Positions 26,020-35,424 of a stretch of 64,000 nucleotides of DNA are shown in pieces. The stretch comes from Pararhodobacter sp. SW119 (lineage in GTDB: Bacteria > Pseudomonadota > Alphaproteobacteria > Rhodobacterales > Rhodobacteraceae): NCBI RefSeq assembly GCF_017811755.1, contig NZ_JADDJF010000003.1, positions 62,001 to 126,000 on the forward strand, written 5' to 3'. Position 1 is the stretch's first letter, and every line of letters starts with the position of its first letter. The position numbers were made by a program, and so were the translations under genes. A model generated the notes under the pieces. The model made no database searches and had not been told where the DNA came from. It was given only the letters and a program-made list of their open reading frames with translations.

Positions 26020-26847
26020 TCAGCCAAAGCGCGGCGCCCGGTTCTGCATCGTCGCGGTCACCGCCTCGATCTGTTCGGGCGTGCCGATGATCCCCGCCTG
26101 CAGCCGCGCTTCCAGCGCCAGGTGCGCCTCGTCGCCGGGCCAGGCGCTGCGGACCATCGACTTCATGCCGCTGACCGCGGCGGGATTGCGCGCGGCGATG
26201 ACCCGCGCCAGCGACCGCGCGGCGTCCATCGGGTCCTCGGCGATGCGGGTGACGAGGCCCAGCGACGCGGCCTCCGCCGCGCCGAGGACGCGGGCGGTCA
26301 GCATCAGTTCCAGCGCCTGATCGGCGCGCAGGATTCCCGGCATCAGCCGGGTGATCCCCATGTCGGGGACAAGGCCCCATTTCGCCTCCATGATCGACAG
26401 TTGCGCGTCGGGGGCGGCGAGGCGGATGTCGGCCCCCAGCGCCAGTTGCAGCCCGGCCCCGAAGACCGGCCCGTGCAGCGCCGCTATCACCGGCACCGGC
26501 AGATCCGCCCAGACCGTGCAGGGATGCTGGAAGCGGTTCGCGGCCTCGCCCGGCAGCGGCGTGACGATCTCGTCCCGCAGCGCGCCGATGCGGCCGGCAA
26601 GGGCCATCAGGAGGCCCGTGTCGATGCCCGCGCAAAAACCCCGGCCGAGGCCGTGCAGGATGACCGCGCGCAGCCCTACGGTGCCCATCAGCGCGCGCCC
26701 GGCCGCCGACAGCGCGTCGAACATCGCCTCGTCCATCGCGTTCAGCTTGTCGGGGCGGTTGAGCGCCACTTCGGCGACGCCACCCGCCACGCGCACGCGC
26801 AGCCGGTCGTGGGAGAGGGCGTCGCGGGGGATCGCTTCAGTCGACAT
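26020..26847 (-). CDS. crotonase/enoyl-CoA hydratase family protein
   Basis: Crotonase-fold enzyme of 275 residues acting on acyl-CoA thioesters. It shows VAEVALNRPDKLNAMDEAMFDAL, the oxyanion hole loops (GRGFCAGIDTG and HGPVFGAGLQLALGADIRLA) and one probable catalytic Glu in MEAKWGLVPDMG. The other catalytic acid of true hydratases is less clear (AGIDTGLLMAL at that loop), so isomerase or hydrolase activity cannot be excluded. ATG 26847 has an AAAGG leader. Divergent from asmA. Confidence 0.85.
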   Translation of the reverse strand: MSTEAIPRDALSHDRLRVRVAGGVAEVALNRPDKLNAMDEAMFDALSAAGRALMGTVGLRAVILHGLGRGFCAGIDTGLLMALAGRIGALRDEIVTPLPGEAANRFQHPCTVWADLPVPVIAALHGPVFGAGLQLALGADIRLAAPDAQLSIMEAKWGLVPDMGITRLMPGILRADQALELMLTARVLGAAEAASLGLVTRIAEDPMDAARSLARVIAARNPAAVSGMKSMVRSAWPGDEAHLALEARLQAGIIGTPEQIEAVTATMQNRAPRFG

Positions 26848-27008
26848 GTGGGGCCTTTCGCCGGGTCGGAACAGGCTGGCAAAGTGGCGGGGACAAGGCA
26901 AGCGAAACCTCTGCGCGGCGGGGCATCACCGAGTGCGCGACGCGTCGCTTGTGGGGCCGCCTGCCTTTGCTATGCTGGGTTGAATCTTGTGTCGAATGCG
27001 GGGGACTC

Positions 27009-28946
27009 ATGCGCTGGATCTTCAGGCTACTGGGCGTGCTGCTGTCGCTTGCCATCCTCGCCGTCGCCGCGCTGTTCCTGATCCCCGCCGACCGGGTCGC
27101 GCGCATCGCCACCGACCGGTTCGAATCCGCGACCGGCCGCGCGCTCAGCATCGCCGGGCCGGTGCGGCCGTCGATCTGGCCGGTGATCGGCGCGCGGATC
27201 GAGAATGTGCGCCTGGACAATGCGGCCTGGTCCGACGCCGGGCCGATGTTCGAGGCCGACGCGCTGGACCTGGGGCTGGACCTGCAGGCGCTGATCGGCG
27301 GAGATATTGTCATCACCCGGCTGGAAGCGGTGGCGCCGCGCATCCTGCTGGAGCGCGAGGCGGACGGCACGACGAACTGGGACTTCGCACGCCGCGGTCC
27401 GGCAACGCCCGCCGCCGGCGGCGCGGAGGGGCGCCGGATGTCGCTGGCGCTGGCGCAGATCACCAACGCGACGCTGCAGTTTCAGGACCGCGCCGCCGCG
27501 GTCGACCTACGGTTCGAGGGGGTGGATCTGGAACTGTCGCTGCCCGATCTGGCCGGCCCTGGCGCATTGCGCGCGACCGGACGCCGCAACGACCAGGACT
27601 TTGCCGCCGAAGCCCGGATCGACGGGCTGCAGCGATTCCTCGACGGGGCGGTGACGCCGCTGGTCGCCACGCTGGAGGCCGGCGGCAGCCGCGCGCATTT
27701 CGAGGGCCGCGCCGGGATCGCGCCGCTTGCCGCCGAGGGGCGGCTGTCGGTCGAAGGGCCGGGGCTGGCGCCGCTTCTGGCGCTGGCGGGCCAGCGTGGG
27801 GCCGAACCGTTGCCGCCCGCGGCGCGACCCTTTGCGCTGGCCGGGCAGGTGACGCTGGCCCCGGCCGGCAGCCTGCACCTGCGGGAAGGGGTCTTGCGGC
27901 TGGGGCCCAACCGGCTGACCGCGGCGCTGGACCTGGTGCAGGACGGCCCGCGCCCGCGCCTGACCGGCGAGATCGCCGCCGAGACGCTGGACCTGACGGC
28001 GCAGACCGGCGGCGGTGGTACCGGCAACGGGGCCGGCGCGGAGGGCTGGTCGCGCGCGCCGATCGACGCCTCGGCCGTCGGGCTGGTGGATGCCGCGGTG
28101 ACGCTGCGCGCCGGCGTCGTCGAAACCGGTTTCGGCCGGATCGCGCCGTTCCGCGCCGGGCTGACCATCGACCGGGCGCGCGCGGTCTTCGATCTGCGCG
28201 AGGTCGGCCTGTTCGGCGGGCGGCTGGGCGGCGAGTTCGTGATCAACAACCGCTCGGGCCTGTCGGTCGGCGGCGATCTGCGCGCGGAGGAGGTCGCGCT
28301 GCTGCCCCTGCTGCAACAGGTCGCGGGGTTCGACCGACTGACCGGGACCGGCGCGGCGAGCCTGCGTTTCCTGGGCGCCGGGCAGTCGATGGACGCGATC
28401 ATGCGCAGCCTGTCGGGCGAGGGGCGTGTGGATCTGGGCCGGGGCGAGATCGTCGGGCTGGACCTGGCCGGGATGCTGCGCAATCTCGACATGTCCTACA
28501 TGGGGGATCGCAACCGCACGATCTACGACACCCTGACCGGGACCTTCGCCATCCAGGGCGGGGTGCTGCGCAACGACGATCTGCGCATGGAGGCGAGCGC
28601 CATCACCGTCGACGGGCGCGGGTCGGTGGACATTGGCGCGCGCACGCTGGATTACCGCGTGATCCCGACCGCGCTGCGCGATGCCGAGACCGGCCGCGCG
28701 ATCCGGGTGCCGCTGCAGGTCACCGGCCCCTGGGACGCGCCGCGCTTCCGCCTGGACCTGGAGGGGCTGGCCGAGGAGCGCCTGCGCGAGGAACGCGCAC
28801 GGGTCGAGGAGCGCGCGCGCCAGGAGGTGGAGCGCCGGCTGGGGATCGAACGGCAGGAGGGGCAGTCGAGCGAGGATGCCCTGCGCGAGCGCCTGGAGGA
28901 GGAAATCGGCCGCGGGCTGCAGCGCCTGCTGCGGCCGCGCGACTGA
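27009..28946 (+). CDS. AsmA family protein
   Basis: Large inner-membrane-anchored periplasmic protein of 645 residues. AsmA-like proteins form bridge-like repeating-beta-groove structures implicated in phospholipid transfer to the outer membrane. One N-terminal helix (FRLLGVLLSLAILAVAALFLIP) precedes the AsmA domain (RIENVRLDNAAWSDAGPMFEADALDLGLDL) and a C-terminal AsmA_2 domain (SGLSVGGDLRAEEVALLPLL, GMLRNLDMSYMG). The end is a strongly charged Arg/Glu helix, probably coiled coil (about residues 590-640). The upstream frame extension is not supported. Confidence 0.88.
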   Translation: MRWIFRLLGVLLSLAILAVAALFLIPADRVARIATDRFESATGRALSIAGPVRPSIWPVIGARIENVRLDNAAWSDAGPMFEADALDLGLDLQALIGGDIVITRLEAVAPRILLEREADGTTNWDFARRGPATPAAGGAEGRRMSLALAQITNATLQFQDRAAAVDLRFEGVDLELSLPDLAGPGALRATGRRNDQDFAAEARIDGLQRFLDGAVTPLVATLEAGGSRAHFEGRAGIAPLAAEGRLSVEGPGLAPLLALAGQRGAEPLPPAARPFALAGQVTLAPAGSLHLREGVLRLGPNRLTAALDLVQDGPRPRLTGEIAAETLDLTAQTGGGGTGNGAGAEGWSRAPIDASAVGLVDAAVTLRAGVVETGFGRIAPFRAGLTIDRARAVFDLREVGLFGGRLGGEFVINNRSGLSVGGDLRAEEVALLPLLQQVAGFDRLTGTGAASLRFLGAGQSMDAIMRSLSGEGRVDLGRGEIVGLDLAGMLRNLDMSYMGDRNRTIYDTLTGTFAIQGGVLRNDDLRMEASAITVDGRGSVDIGARTLDYRVIPTALRDAETGRAIRVPLQVTGPWDAPRFRLDLEGLAEERLREERARVEERARQEVERRLGIERQEGQSSEDALRERLEEEIGRGLQRLLRPRD

Positions 28947-29016
28947 TCCGGCTTCCGCTTCGTCTTTCGTCTCATCGCATCAATCGGCGCGCTGACCCCG
29001 CCGCGGCGGGGAAAAG

Positions 29017-29032
29017 TGCTCAAGCTTGAGCA
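29017..29032 (+). repeat. 3'-end palindrome, copy h
   Basis: Perfect palindrome TGCTCAAGCTTGAGCA, 71 nt after the asmA stop. It is followed by two related short stretches beginning CTGGCCCC (near 29034 and 29072) and an AT-rich tract with GCTTTTTT at 29166. No GTTAAC tail. The 398-bp gap to the EAL gene also carries the AhpD-like remnant. Confidence 0.5.
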
Positions 29033-29180
29033 ACTGGCCCCTCGGCGCGAAAAAGCGTCGAAGTTTTCAGCTTCTGGCCCCGAAGGTGAAAAGAAATGAC
29101 GCGAAAGGGCCGGAAAGTGGAAAATAGAGACGATTTTCGGGTTCCGAATTTATGCCCGTTTTTTAGCTTTTTTGTTGGTC

Positions 29181-29339
29181 ATGGAATTTCGAATACCACA
29201 TATGGTGTACCTTTCCGCCGAAAAGGCCGCGCAGCCGCGGTTCCCTGACCCGGACGGCGGGACGGGAATGAACAGCTGCAGCTATTGCATTCATTCGCAC
29301 ACCGCCGCGGCGCGCGCCAAGGGCATGAGCGAGGGCTGA
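29181..29339 (+). pseudogene. AhpD/carboxymuconolactone decarboxylase-like remnant
   Basis: A 52-codon open frame (ATG 29181, internal ATG 29268). Its last 23 residues, NSCSYCIHSHTAAARAKGMS within them, reproduce the core of AhpD-like alkylhydroperoxidases: the redox CxxC and its His, then the TAAARAKGMS helix. A whole AhpD-family protein has 110-180 residues, and nothing before or after fits it. Residues 1-29 have no homology that I recognise. It is most simply the relic of a deleted gene, although a short expressed CxxC peptide is possible. The sequence around it is AT-rich compared with its neighbours. Confidence 0.55.
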
Positions 29340-29344
29340 GCCGG

Positions 29345-31552
29345 TCAATCGACCGGGCTGAGGAAGCGCGCCTCGAAGGCTTCCGCGTCCAGCGGGTGCG
29401 ACAGGTAGAAGCCCTGCGCCTGATCGCACCCCGCGCGGCGCAGCCAGTCGAACTGTTCCACGGTCTCGACGCCTTCGGCGACGCTGCGCAGCCCGAAACT
29501 GTGCGCCAGGCCCAGGATGCCGGTGACCAGCTGTTCGTCGCGCGGCTTGCCGCTGCCGATCCGGGCGACGAAACTGCGGTCGATCTTGACCTCTCGCAGG
29601 GGCAGTTCCTGCAGGTAGCGCAGCGACGAATAGCCCGTGCCGAAGTCGTCGATGGCGAATTCCACGCCGGCCGCGCGCAGCGCCTCGATCCCGTCGCGGG
29701 CGCTGCCGCCGATTTCCATCAGCGCGGTTTCGGTGATCTCGAACAGGATCTGATCGGCGGTCAGGCGGTGTTCGCGCAGCTGGTCGATGACATGCGCGGC
29801 GAACCCCTCGCTGGCCAGCGACAGCGTCGAGACATTGATCGCCATGTGCAGGCGCAGCCCGACGCGGCGCCAGCGCGCAAGCTGTTCGAAGACCAGCGTG
29901 ACCATCGCGCGGTCGATATCGGCGACGAGGCCGATGGTCTCGGCCAGCGCGATGAACTCGTCCGGGCCGACCTCGCCCAGGTCGGGGTCGGACCAGCGCA
30001 GCAGCGCCTCGGCCCCGGCGAGGGTGCGATTTTGCCCGTGGAGTGCGAATTTCGGCTGAAAGGCGATGCGGAACCCGCTGGCGTCGAGGACCCGATGCAG
30101 GCCCTCCATCAGGCGGCTGCGCCGGTCCACGACCTTCAGCAGCGACGGCTCGAAGCAAGCGATCTCGCCCCGGCCGCGGGACTTGGCGCGAAAGAGCGCG
30201 ACGCTGGCGGCGCGGATCAGTGCGTCCGCGCCGGGGCCGTCCGCGGGGAATTGGGCGACTCCGATGGAACAGGCGCTGCGCAGCGCCCCGGTGCCCAGCA
30301 GCGCCGGTTCGGACAGCCGCGCGCGCAGCCGGGCGGCCTGGTCCTGCGTCTCGGCCAGATCCTCGGTCGGCAGGATGAGGGCGAATTCGCCGCCGCCGAG
30401 GCGGGCGGCAAACCCGCCGGCGCTGGTCACCGCCTCGAGCCGGCCGGCGGTGGCCCTGAGGATCGCGTCCCCGGCCGGGTGGCCGTGCGCATCGTTGATC
30501 AGCTTCAGGTCATCGATGTCCAGGATCAGCAGGGCGAAGGGCTGCGGCTGGGTCTGCAGTGTCAGGCTGCCCAAGACCTTGTGCAGATAGGCGCGGTTGG
30601 GCAGATGGGTGATGGGATCGTGGTAGGTCAGACGCTCGGCACGGGCGACCGCGGCCTGCAGCGCGGCCTGCCACTCCACCCGGTCGGACAGGTCCGAGGT
30701 GATGCCGCCGATCGCGTAGACCTTGCCCGCGTCGTCGCGCAGCGGAAACTTGTCGATGCGAAAGCTGCGCCCGCGTGCGCCCGGCTGGTTGGCGTAGAAG
30801 GCGCGGGGTTGCCCGGAAAGCAGGACCTCATGGTCGCTGCCGCGTGCGCCGAAGACATGCGCGCTGGCCGCCGCGGGCGGCAGGGCGCCGGCTTCGAGCG
30901 CGGTGCGGCTGGTGCCCAGTTCCCGCGCGATCGCCGAATTGGCCAGAAGGCAGCGCCCGTCGAGGTCGAAGGCGAAGATCATCGCGGCCGAGGAGTCGAT
31001 CAGCGACTGATAGAGCGTGCGCTCTCGCGCGTGGCTGGCCAGATCGGGGCGTTCGACCGCGACGAGTTGGAATTCGGCGGCATTCACCGCGCCGAAGGGC
31101 AGGTCCGACAGATGCGCCTCGGCCGGGACAGGGTGGCCGTCGTCGCAGCGCATGGTCAGATCGCCGATGAGGCGCGCGGCCCGGTCGGGCGTGGCCCCCG
31201 CGCGCATCGCCTCGAAGAGCGCCACCCGCCCGCGCCCACCAAAGAGCGCGAAGGCGCTTTGGTCCGCAAGGGAGGCCTCGTCGTCGGCGCACCAGCGCCG
31301 GCGGGCGGCGGCGTTCCCCTCGACGATGCGGCCGCGGGCATCCAGCGCCAGCGTCGGCAGCGGCAATTCCTCGAAGAGCGCGGCGTAGCGCGCGCGCTCG
31401 GCTTTCAGCGCCTCCAGATCGACCCGCATCTGCCCCTGGCGCTGGCGCAGCATCGCCATCTCGCGCCGCAGGCGCGCGAGATCGGCGCGATCAGGCATGC
31501 GGGGCACCCGGTCCGCGGGGCGCGGCGTCGGGGGCGCGCGCTCCGCGGTCAC
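29345..31552 (-). CDS. PAS-GGDEF-EAL cyclic-di-GMP protein
   Basis: Cytoplasmic protein of 735 residues: an N-terminal coiled coil (DLARLRREMAMLRQRQGQMRVDLEALKAE), two PAS-like domains (about residues 55-165 and 175-300), a GGDEF domain (about 305-465) and an EAL domain (about 480-735). The GGDEF signature reads GGGEF, probably inactive as a cyclase though it may still bind GTP. The EAL domain keeps AEALLRW, the ETAL and DDFGTGYSSL motifs and KIDRSF, so it should be a working c-di-GMP phosphodiesterase. GTG 31552 is chosen for its GAGAGG; ATG 31498 is the alternative. There is no membrane segment. Confidence 0.9.
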   Translation of the reverse strand: MTAERAPPTPRPADRVPRMPDRADLARLRREMAMLRQRQGQMRVDLEALKAERARYAALFEELPLPTLALDARGRIVEGNAAARRRWCADDEASLADQSAFALFGGRGRVALFEAMRAGATPDRAARLIGDLTMRCDDGHPVPAEAHLSDLPFGAVNAAEFQLVAVERPDLASHARERTLYQSLIDSSAAMIFAFDLDGRCLLANSAIARELGTSRTALEAGALPPAAASAHVFGARGSDHEVLLSGQPRAFYANQPGARGRSFRIDKFPLRDDAGKVYAIGGITSDLSDRVEWQAALQAAVARAERLTYHDPITHLPNRAYLHKVLGSLTLQTQPQPFALLILDIDDLKLINDAHGHPAGDAILRATAGRLEAVTSAGGFAARLGGGEFALILPTEDLAETQDQAARLRARLSEPALLGTGALRSACSIGVAQFPADGPGADALIRAASVALFRAKSRGRGEIACFEPSLLKVVDRRSRLMEGLHRVLDASGFRIAFQPKFALHGQNRTLAGAEALLRWSDPDLGEVGPDEFIALAETIGLVADIDRAMVTLVFEQLARWRRVGLRLHMAINVSTLSLASEGFAAHVIDQLREHRLTADQILFEITETALMEIGGSARDGIEALRAAGVEFAIDDFGTGYSSLRYLQELPLREVKIDRSFVARIGSGKPRDEQLVTGILGLAHSFGLRSVAEGVETVEQFDWLRRAGCDQAQGFYLSHPLDAEAFEARFLSPVD

Positions 31553-31688
31553 AGACCTCTCGACACTGGCTCATCGGCACCTCGCCTGGCTCGGCCTGCG
31601 CGCCCGTGACGGATCGCGCAGCGTGAAGGCTCGTCAGGCGGTGACCCCGTCGGAGAGCGCGTATCGCCGCAACCATCTACAACTAGAA

Positions 31689-31717
31689 AGTGTATCCTGC
31701 ACGCATGCAACCGTCAA
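31689..31717 (-). promoter_or_regulatory. sigma-70 promoter of the GGDEF-EAL gene
   Basis: On the minus strand, TTGACG (31717-31712), a 17-nt spacer and TACACT (31694-31689). It is 137 nt upstream of the GTG start. Further upstream lie two direct copies of TCTGCAACGCCG (31762-31773 and 31775-31786). Confidence 0.6.
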
Positions 31718-31790
31718 CGATCACAAGGCGATGTTGCCTGCCGGGGAGGGACCGAGTCTTTTCTGCAACGCCGATCTGCAACGCCGGTCG

Positions 31791-34031
31791 TCAGGACACG
31801 AAATCGACATGCCGCGCCAGCGGCAGGGTGCGCAGGCGCTGGCCGGTCAGGTCGAAGATCGCGTTCGCCAGCGCCGGGGCGGCGGGCGGCGTTCCGGGCT
31901 CGCCCACGCCGCCCAACCGGGCCTGCACCTGCAGGATCCGCGTCTCGATCCGCGGCACGGCGGAAATGCGCAGCGCGTCGTAGTCGTCGAAATTACGCTC
32001 CTGCACCTCGCCGTCCGCGAAGGTGATCTCGCCCCGCACCGCCGCCGACAGTCCGAAGATCAGCCCGGACTCCATCTGCGCCTGCACGATCCCGGGGTCG
32101 AGGGCGCGCCCGACGTCGCAGGCGATCCAGGCCCGCGCGATGCGGATGCGCCCGTCCTCGTCTACCACCTCGATCACCTGGGCGACGGGCGTGCCGAAGG
32201 ACCAGACGAAGGCGACGCCGCGCCCCGTGCCCGCCGGCCTCTCGCCGAACCAGTCCGACATCCGCGCCACCTGGTCGAGCACGTTCGCCGCGATCTCGGA
32301 TTCCGGGCGGATCGCTTCCAGCCGGAATTCCATCGGGTCACGCCCGGCGGCATGGGCCAGTTCGTCGACGAAGCTTTCGTGGATGAAGCCGTTGTGGCTG
32401 TGCCCTACCGAGCGCCAGAAGCCGAGCGGAATGTCCAGATCCGCGAGGTACCCTTCGACGCGATAGTTCGGAATGGCGTAGGGCTGATCGAACGCGCCCT
32501 CGACATGGCCCGTGTCGGGCCCGAAGGCCGGCAGCCCGGTCATCCGCACCACCGCCTGCCGCGTGACCGAGGGTGCGGCGATCCGCGCCTCCAGCGCCGT
32601 CGCCCGGCCCGCCGAGACCACGCCGCGCATCCGGGCGATGACGCCGGGGCGGTAGAAGTCGTGGGTCATGTCCTCTTCCCGCGACCAGGTGACCTGCACC
32701 GGCACGTCCGGCATTTCGCGCGCGACCCGCGCCGCCAGCGCCGAATAATCCGCCTCCAGCCGCCGCCCGAAACCGCCGCCCAGGAACGGCGTGTGCACCG
32801 TCACCTGGTCGGGGTCCAGCCCCACCGCTTCGGCGGCCAGGCGCGCCTGTACCAGCGGCGTCTGGTTCGGCGTCCAGAGTTCCAGCGCATCGCCGGTGAA
32901 GCGCGCCGTCGCCGTCATCGGCTCCATCGTCGCGTGGGCGAGGAACGGCAGGCGGTATTCGACCTCCAGCACACTCTCCGCGCCCTCCAGCGCCTCCTCG
33001 ATATCGCCGTCGTTGCGCAGGCGGGAGTTGCGCCTGCCGTCGAAAGCCTCGGCGATGCGGGCGAAGATCGCCTCGGTCGTCTCGGGATAGGGGGCCGGGC
33101 CCCAGTCGATCGTCACCGCCTCGGCCGCCCGGATCGCGGTCCAGGTGTTGCGCGCGACGACCGCGATGCCGGTGCGCAGGTCGATCACGCGCTCTACCCC
33201 CGGCATCGCCAGGGCGGGGGCCGGATCGAAGCCGCGCATCGTCCCGCCCAGGCGCGGCGACATGCGCACGGTGGCGAATTTCATTCCGGGCAGGCGGATG
33301 TCGACGCCATAGATCGCCGCGCCGGTCGCCTTGGCCTGCATGTCCGGCCGCGGCAGCGACCGGCCCAGCAGGCGCCATTCTGCGGGCGAGCGGGGCTCCA
33401 CCTGCGGCGCCGGTCGCCGGGCGGCGGCTTCGGCCAGCGCGGCATAATCCAGCCGCCGGCCGTCCGGCGCCAGCACCGCGCCGGCCTCGGTGCGCAGGTC
33501 GGCGACCGGAACGCCCAGCCGGTCCGCAGCGACCGACTTCAGCGCCTCGCGCGCGCTGGCGCCGGCCAGGCGCAGGCTGTCGTAGCCGTCGCGGATCGAG
33601 GTCGAGCCGCCGGTGATCTGCAGGCCGAAAACGCGACTGACCGTCCCGGCGGCCCCGGCAAGCCGGTGCTGCATGTCGGTCATGGCATAATCGGCGAAGG
33701 GCAGGCCCATCTCGGCCAAAGCGGCGTTGTGATAGGCCGCCGAGGCCGGCCCGTGGATCAAGCGCACCGCCTCCCACGCCAGATCCAGCTCTTCTGCCAG
33801 AAGCGCGGCCAGCGTCGTCTGCGCGCCCTGCCCCATTTCCGCGCGCCCGACGACCAGCGTCACGCCGCTTGCGTCGATGATCAGGAAGGGATTGAGGCTG
33901 ACCCCCTCGACCGGGCGCAGGGGGTTCTCGACCGGTCTGGTCAGCTTCCAGACACCGAAGGCCGCACCGCCGGCGATGGCGACGGACCCGACCAGAAAGG
34001 TCCGCCGGGCGATCTGTCCCGCGCGCGCCAT
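31791..34031 (-). CDS. molybdenum hydroxylase large subunit (IorB-like)
   Basis: Molybdopterin-cytosine-dinucleotide subunit of a xanthine oxidase-family oxidoreductase resembling isoquinoline 1-oxidoreductase or membrane-bound aldehyde dehydrogenase. It has 746 residues and a Tat-type leader (ARRTFLVGSVAIAGGAAFGVW) that would take the folded cofactor enzyme to the periplasm. Moco-binding loops are GRAEMGQGAQTTLAALLAEEL, the duplicated PFLGGGFGRRLEADYS and, near the C-terminus, VGEPGTPPAAPALANAI, the place of the catalytic Glu. It is 3 nt after its [2Fe-2S] partner. Substrate unknown. No cytochrome subunit gene is adjacent. Confidence 0.88.
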   Translation of the reverse strand: MARAGQIARRTFLVGSVAIAGGAAFGVWKLTRPVENPLRPVEGVSLNPFLIIDASGVTLVVGRAEMGQGAQTTLAALLAEELDLAWEAVRLIHGPASAAYHNAALAEMGLPFADYAMTDMQHRLAGAAGTVSRVFGLQITGGSTSIRDGYDSLRLAGASAREALKSVAADRLGVPVADLRTEAGAVLAPDGRRLDYAALAEAAARRPAPQVEPRSPAEWRLLGRSLPRPDMQAKATGAAIYGVDIRLPGMKFATVRMSPRLGGTMRGFDPAPALAMPGVERVIDLRTGIAVVARNTWTAIRAAEAVTIDWGPAPYPETTEAIFARIAEAFDGRRNSRLRNDGDIEEALEGAESVLEVEYRLPFLAHATMEPMTATARFTGDALELWTPNQTPLVQARLAAEAVGLDPDQVTVHTPFLGGGFGRRLEADYSALAARVAREMPDVPVQVTWSREEDMTHDFYRPGVIARMRGVVSAGRATALEARIAAPSVTRQAVVRMTGLPAFGPDTGHVEGAFDQPYAIPNYRVEGYLADLDIPLGFWRSVGHSHNGFIHESFVDELAHAAGRDPMEFRLEAIRPESEIAANVLDQVARMSDWFGERPAGTGRGVAFVWSFGTPVAQVIEVVDEDGRIRIARAWIACDVGRALDPGIVQAQMESGLIFGLSAAVRGEITFADGEVQERNFDDYDALRISAVPRIETRILQVQARLGGVGEPGTPPAAPALANAIFDLTGQRLRTLPLARHVDFVS

Positions 34032-34034
34032 GGA

Positions 34035-34550
34035 TCAGGCCCGCCGCAGGGTTTCGGCGGCCTCGTGGATCGCGTCGCGGATCCGGCTGTAGGTGCCGCA
34101 GCGGCACAGGTTGCCGGCCATCCATTCGTCGATCTCGGCGTCGCTGGGATCGGGCACCTCGGCCAGCAGCGCCACCGCCTGCATGATCTGGCCGGACTGG
34201 CAATAGCCGCATTGCGCCACCTGGTTGCGTATCCAGGCATCCTGCACGGGATGCAACGTGCCGGTGCGGAGAGGGCCGTCCGTGTCGGTATCGGGTTGCT
34301 GATCGGCTGGGGGGGCCATTGCCAGCCCCTCGATCGTGACGACCTCGCCCCAGATGTCGGCCAGCGCCACTTGGCACGACCGGACCGCCTCGCCGCCGAT
34401 GTGGACGGTGCAGGCGCCGCAGGCCGCGATGCCGCATCCGAACTTGGTGCCGGTCAGGTTCAACTCGTCGCGCAGCACCCACAGAAGCGGGGTGTCGTCG
34501 GCCGCGTCCACCGTCACCATCTCGCCGTTGACCGTCAGGTTGCGGGCCAT
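34035..34550 (-). CDS. molybdenum hydroxylase [2Fe-2S] subunit (IorA-like)
   Basis: Small iron-sulfur subunit carrying electrons away from the Moco subunit encoded next. It has 171 residues: an N-terminal plant-type ferredoxin cluster ([18 protein letters not shown]) and a C-terminal helical cluster domain ([17 protein letters not shown] and [11 protein letters not shown]). It includes an acidic insert ([13 protein letters not shown]) between the domains. There is no Tat leader; it would be co-exported with the large subunit. Confidence 0.92.
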   Translation of the reverse strand: MARNLTVNGEMVTVDAADDTPLLWVLRDELNLTGTKFGCGIAACGACTVHIGGEAVRSCQVALADIWGEVVTIEGLAMAPPADQQPDTDTDGPLRTGTLHPVQDAWIRNQVAQCGYCQSGQIMQAVALLAEVPDPSDAEIDEWMAGNLCRCGTYSRIRDAIHEAAETLRRA

Positions 34551-34633
34551 GACACCTCCTGCCGGCCCGGTGCCGGCCGCATCGCCTCAGGGGTCGACTT
34601 AGCCAACTGCCGGGCGATTTCCAGTTCCCCCTG

Positions 34634-35263
34634 TCAAAGTACCACGACGCGCGTGCCGCGCCCGACGCGCCCGTAAAGGTCGATCACGTCGTGCTGCAGC
34701 ATGCGGAAACATCCGGCCGACGCGCGATGCCCGATCGACCGCCATTCCGGTGTGCCGTGGATCCGGATCCCCTCGTCCACGCCCGACGGGATCGTGCGCA
34801 TGTAGAGCGCGCGCGCGCCCAGCGGGTTGCGTGGGCCGCCCGCCTGTCCGTCCGCCCAGCGTTCCAGCGACGGGTCGCGCTCGATCATCGAGGGCGTCGG
34901 CGTCCAGCTGGGCCAGCGCGCGGTGCGGTAGATCTCGGCCTCGCCGGTCCAGCCCAGCCCCTCGCGCCCGACGCCGATGCCGTAGCGCAGCGCATAGCCG
35001 TCTTCGAGCACCAGATGCAGAAGCCCCTGGTCCGAGCGGATGACGATCGTCCCCGGCGGTTCCTCGGTCTCGAACGGCACGACCTGACGATGCAGCCATT
35101 CCGGAATCTGGCTCAGGTCGATCGCCGGAATCGCATGCGGCCCGTCGCGCCGCGCCGCGTAGTCGAGCGGCGGCACCTCGGGCGGGGGCGGCCGCATCAC
35201 GCAGCCCGCCACCGCCAGCGCCCCGGTCGCGCCCAGAACCCATCGGCGGGAAACCATCACCAT
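34634..35263 (-). CDS. L,D-transpeptidase (YkuD family)
   Basis: Periplasmic enzyme that crosslinks peptidoglycan or attaches proteins to it through 3-3 bonds. It has 209 residues with a leader RRWVLGATGALAVAGC (lipobox-like, with a twin Arg), a proline-rich linker (RPPPPEVPPL) and a YkuD domain ending in HGTPEWRSIGHRASAGCFRM, with catalytic His and Cys (Cys near residue 186). It is complete and alone in its orientation group. Confidence 0.92.
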   Translation of the reverse strand: MVMVSRRWVLGATGALAVAGCVMRPPPPEVPPLDYAARRDGPHAIPAIDLSQIPEWLHRQVVPFETEEPPGTIVIRSDQGLLHLVLEDGYALRYGIGVGREGLGWTGEAEIYRTARWPSWTPTPSMIERDPSLERWADGQAGGPRNPLGARALYMRTIPSGVDEGIRIHGTPEWRSIGHRASAGCFRMLQHDVIDLYGRVGRGTRVVVL

Positions 35264-35329
35264 TGCAAACTCCGACTCATGAACATGCTTTTACCATCGC
35301 CGAATTGCAGGAGGCGGTCCAGCGCCCAG

Positions 35330-35351
35330 GGCCAATGGGTGCAAATTGGCC
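35330..35351 (-). terminator. possible terminator hairpin after kynA
   Basis: GGCCAAT and ATTGGCC form a 7-bp stem with an 8-nt loop, 74 nt after the kynA stop. There is no clear T run on the minus strand, so function is uncertain. Confidence 0.35.
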
Positions 35352-35424
35352 ACAGGCCGGAAAACCCCTAGACCGAAGTTATGTCGCCGCGACCGGCGCT
35401 CCGGCTCGGCCGCCCGACGCGCGC

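Noticed and set aside
31497-34676. 1059-codon frame opposite the molybdenum hydroxylase genes
   Set aside because: Antisense shadow; the minus-strand genes have complete cofactor motifs.
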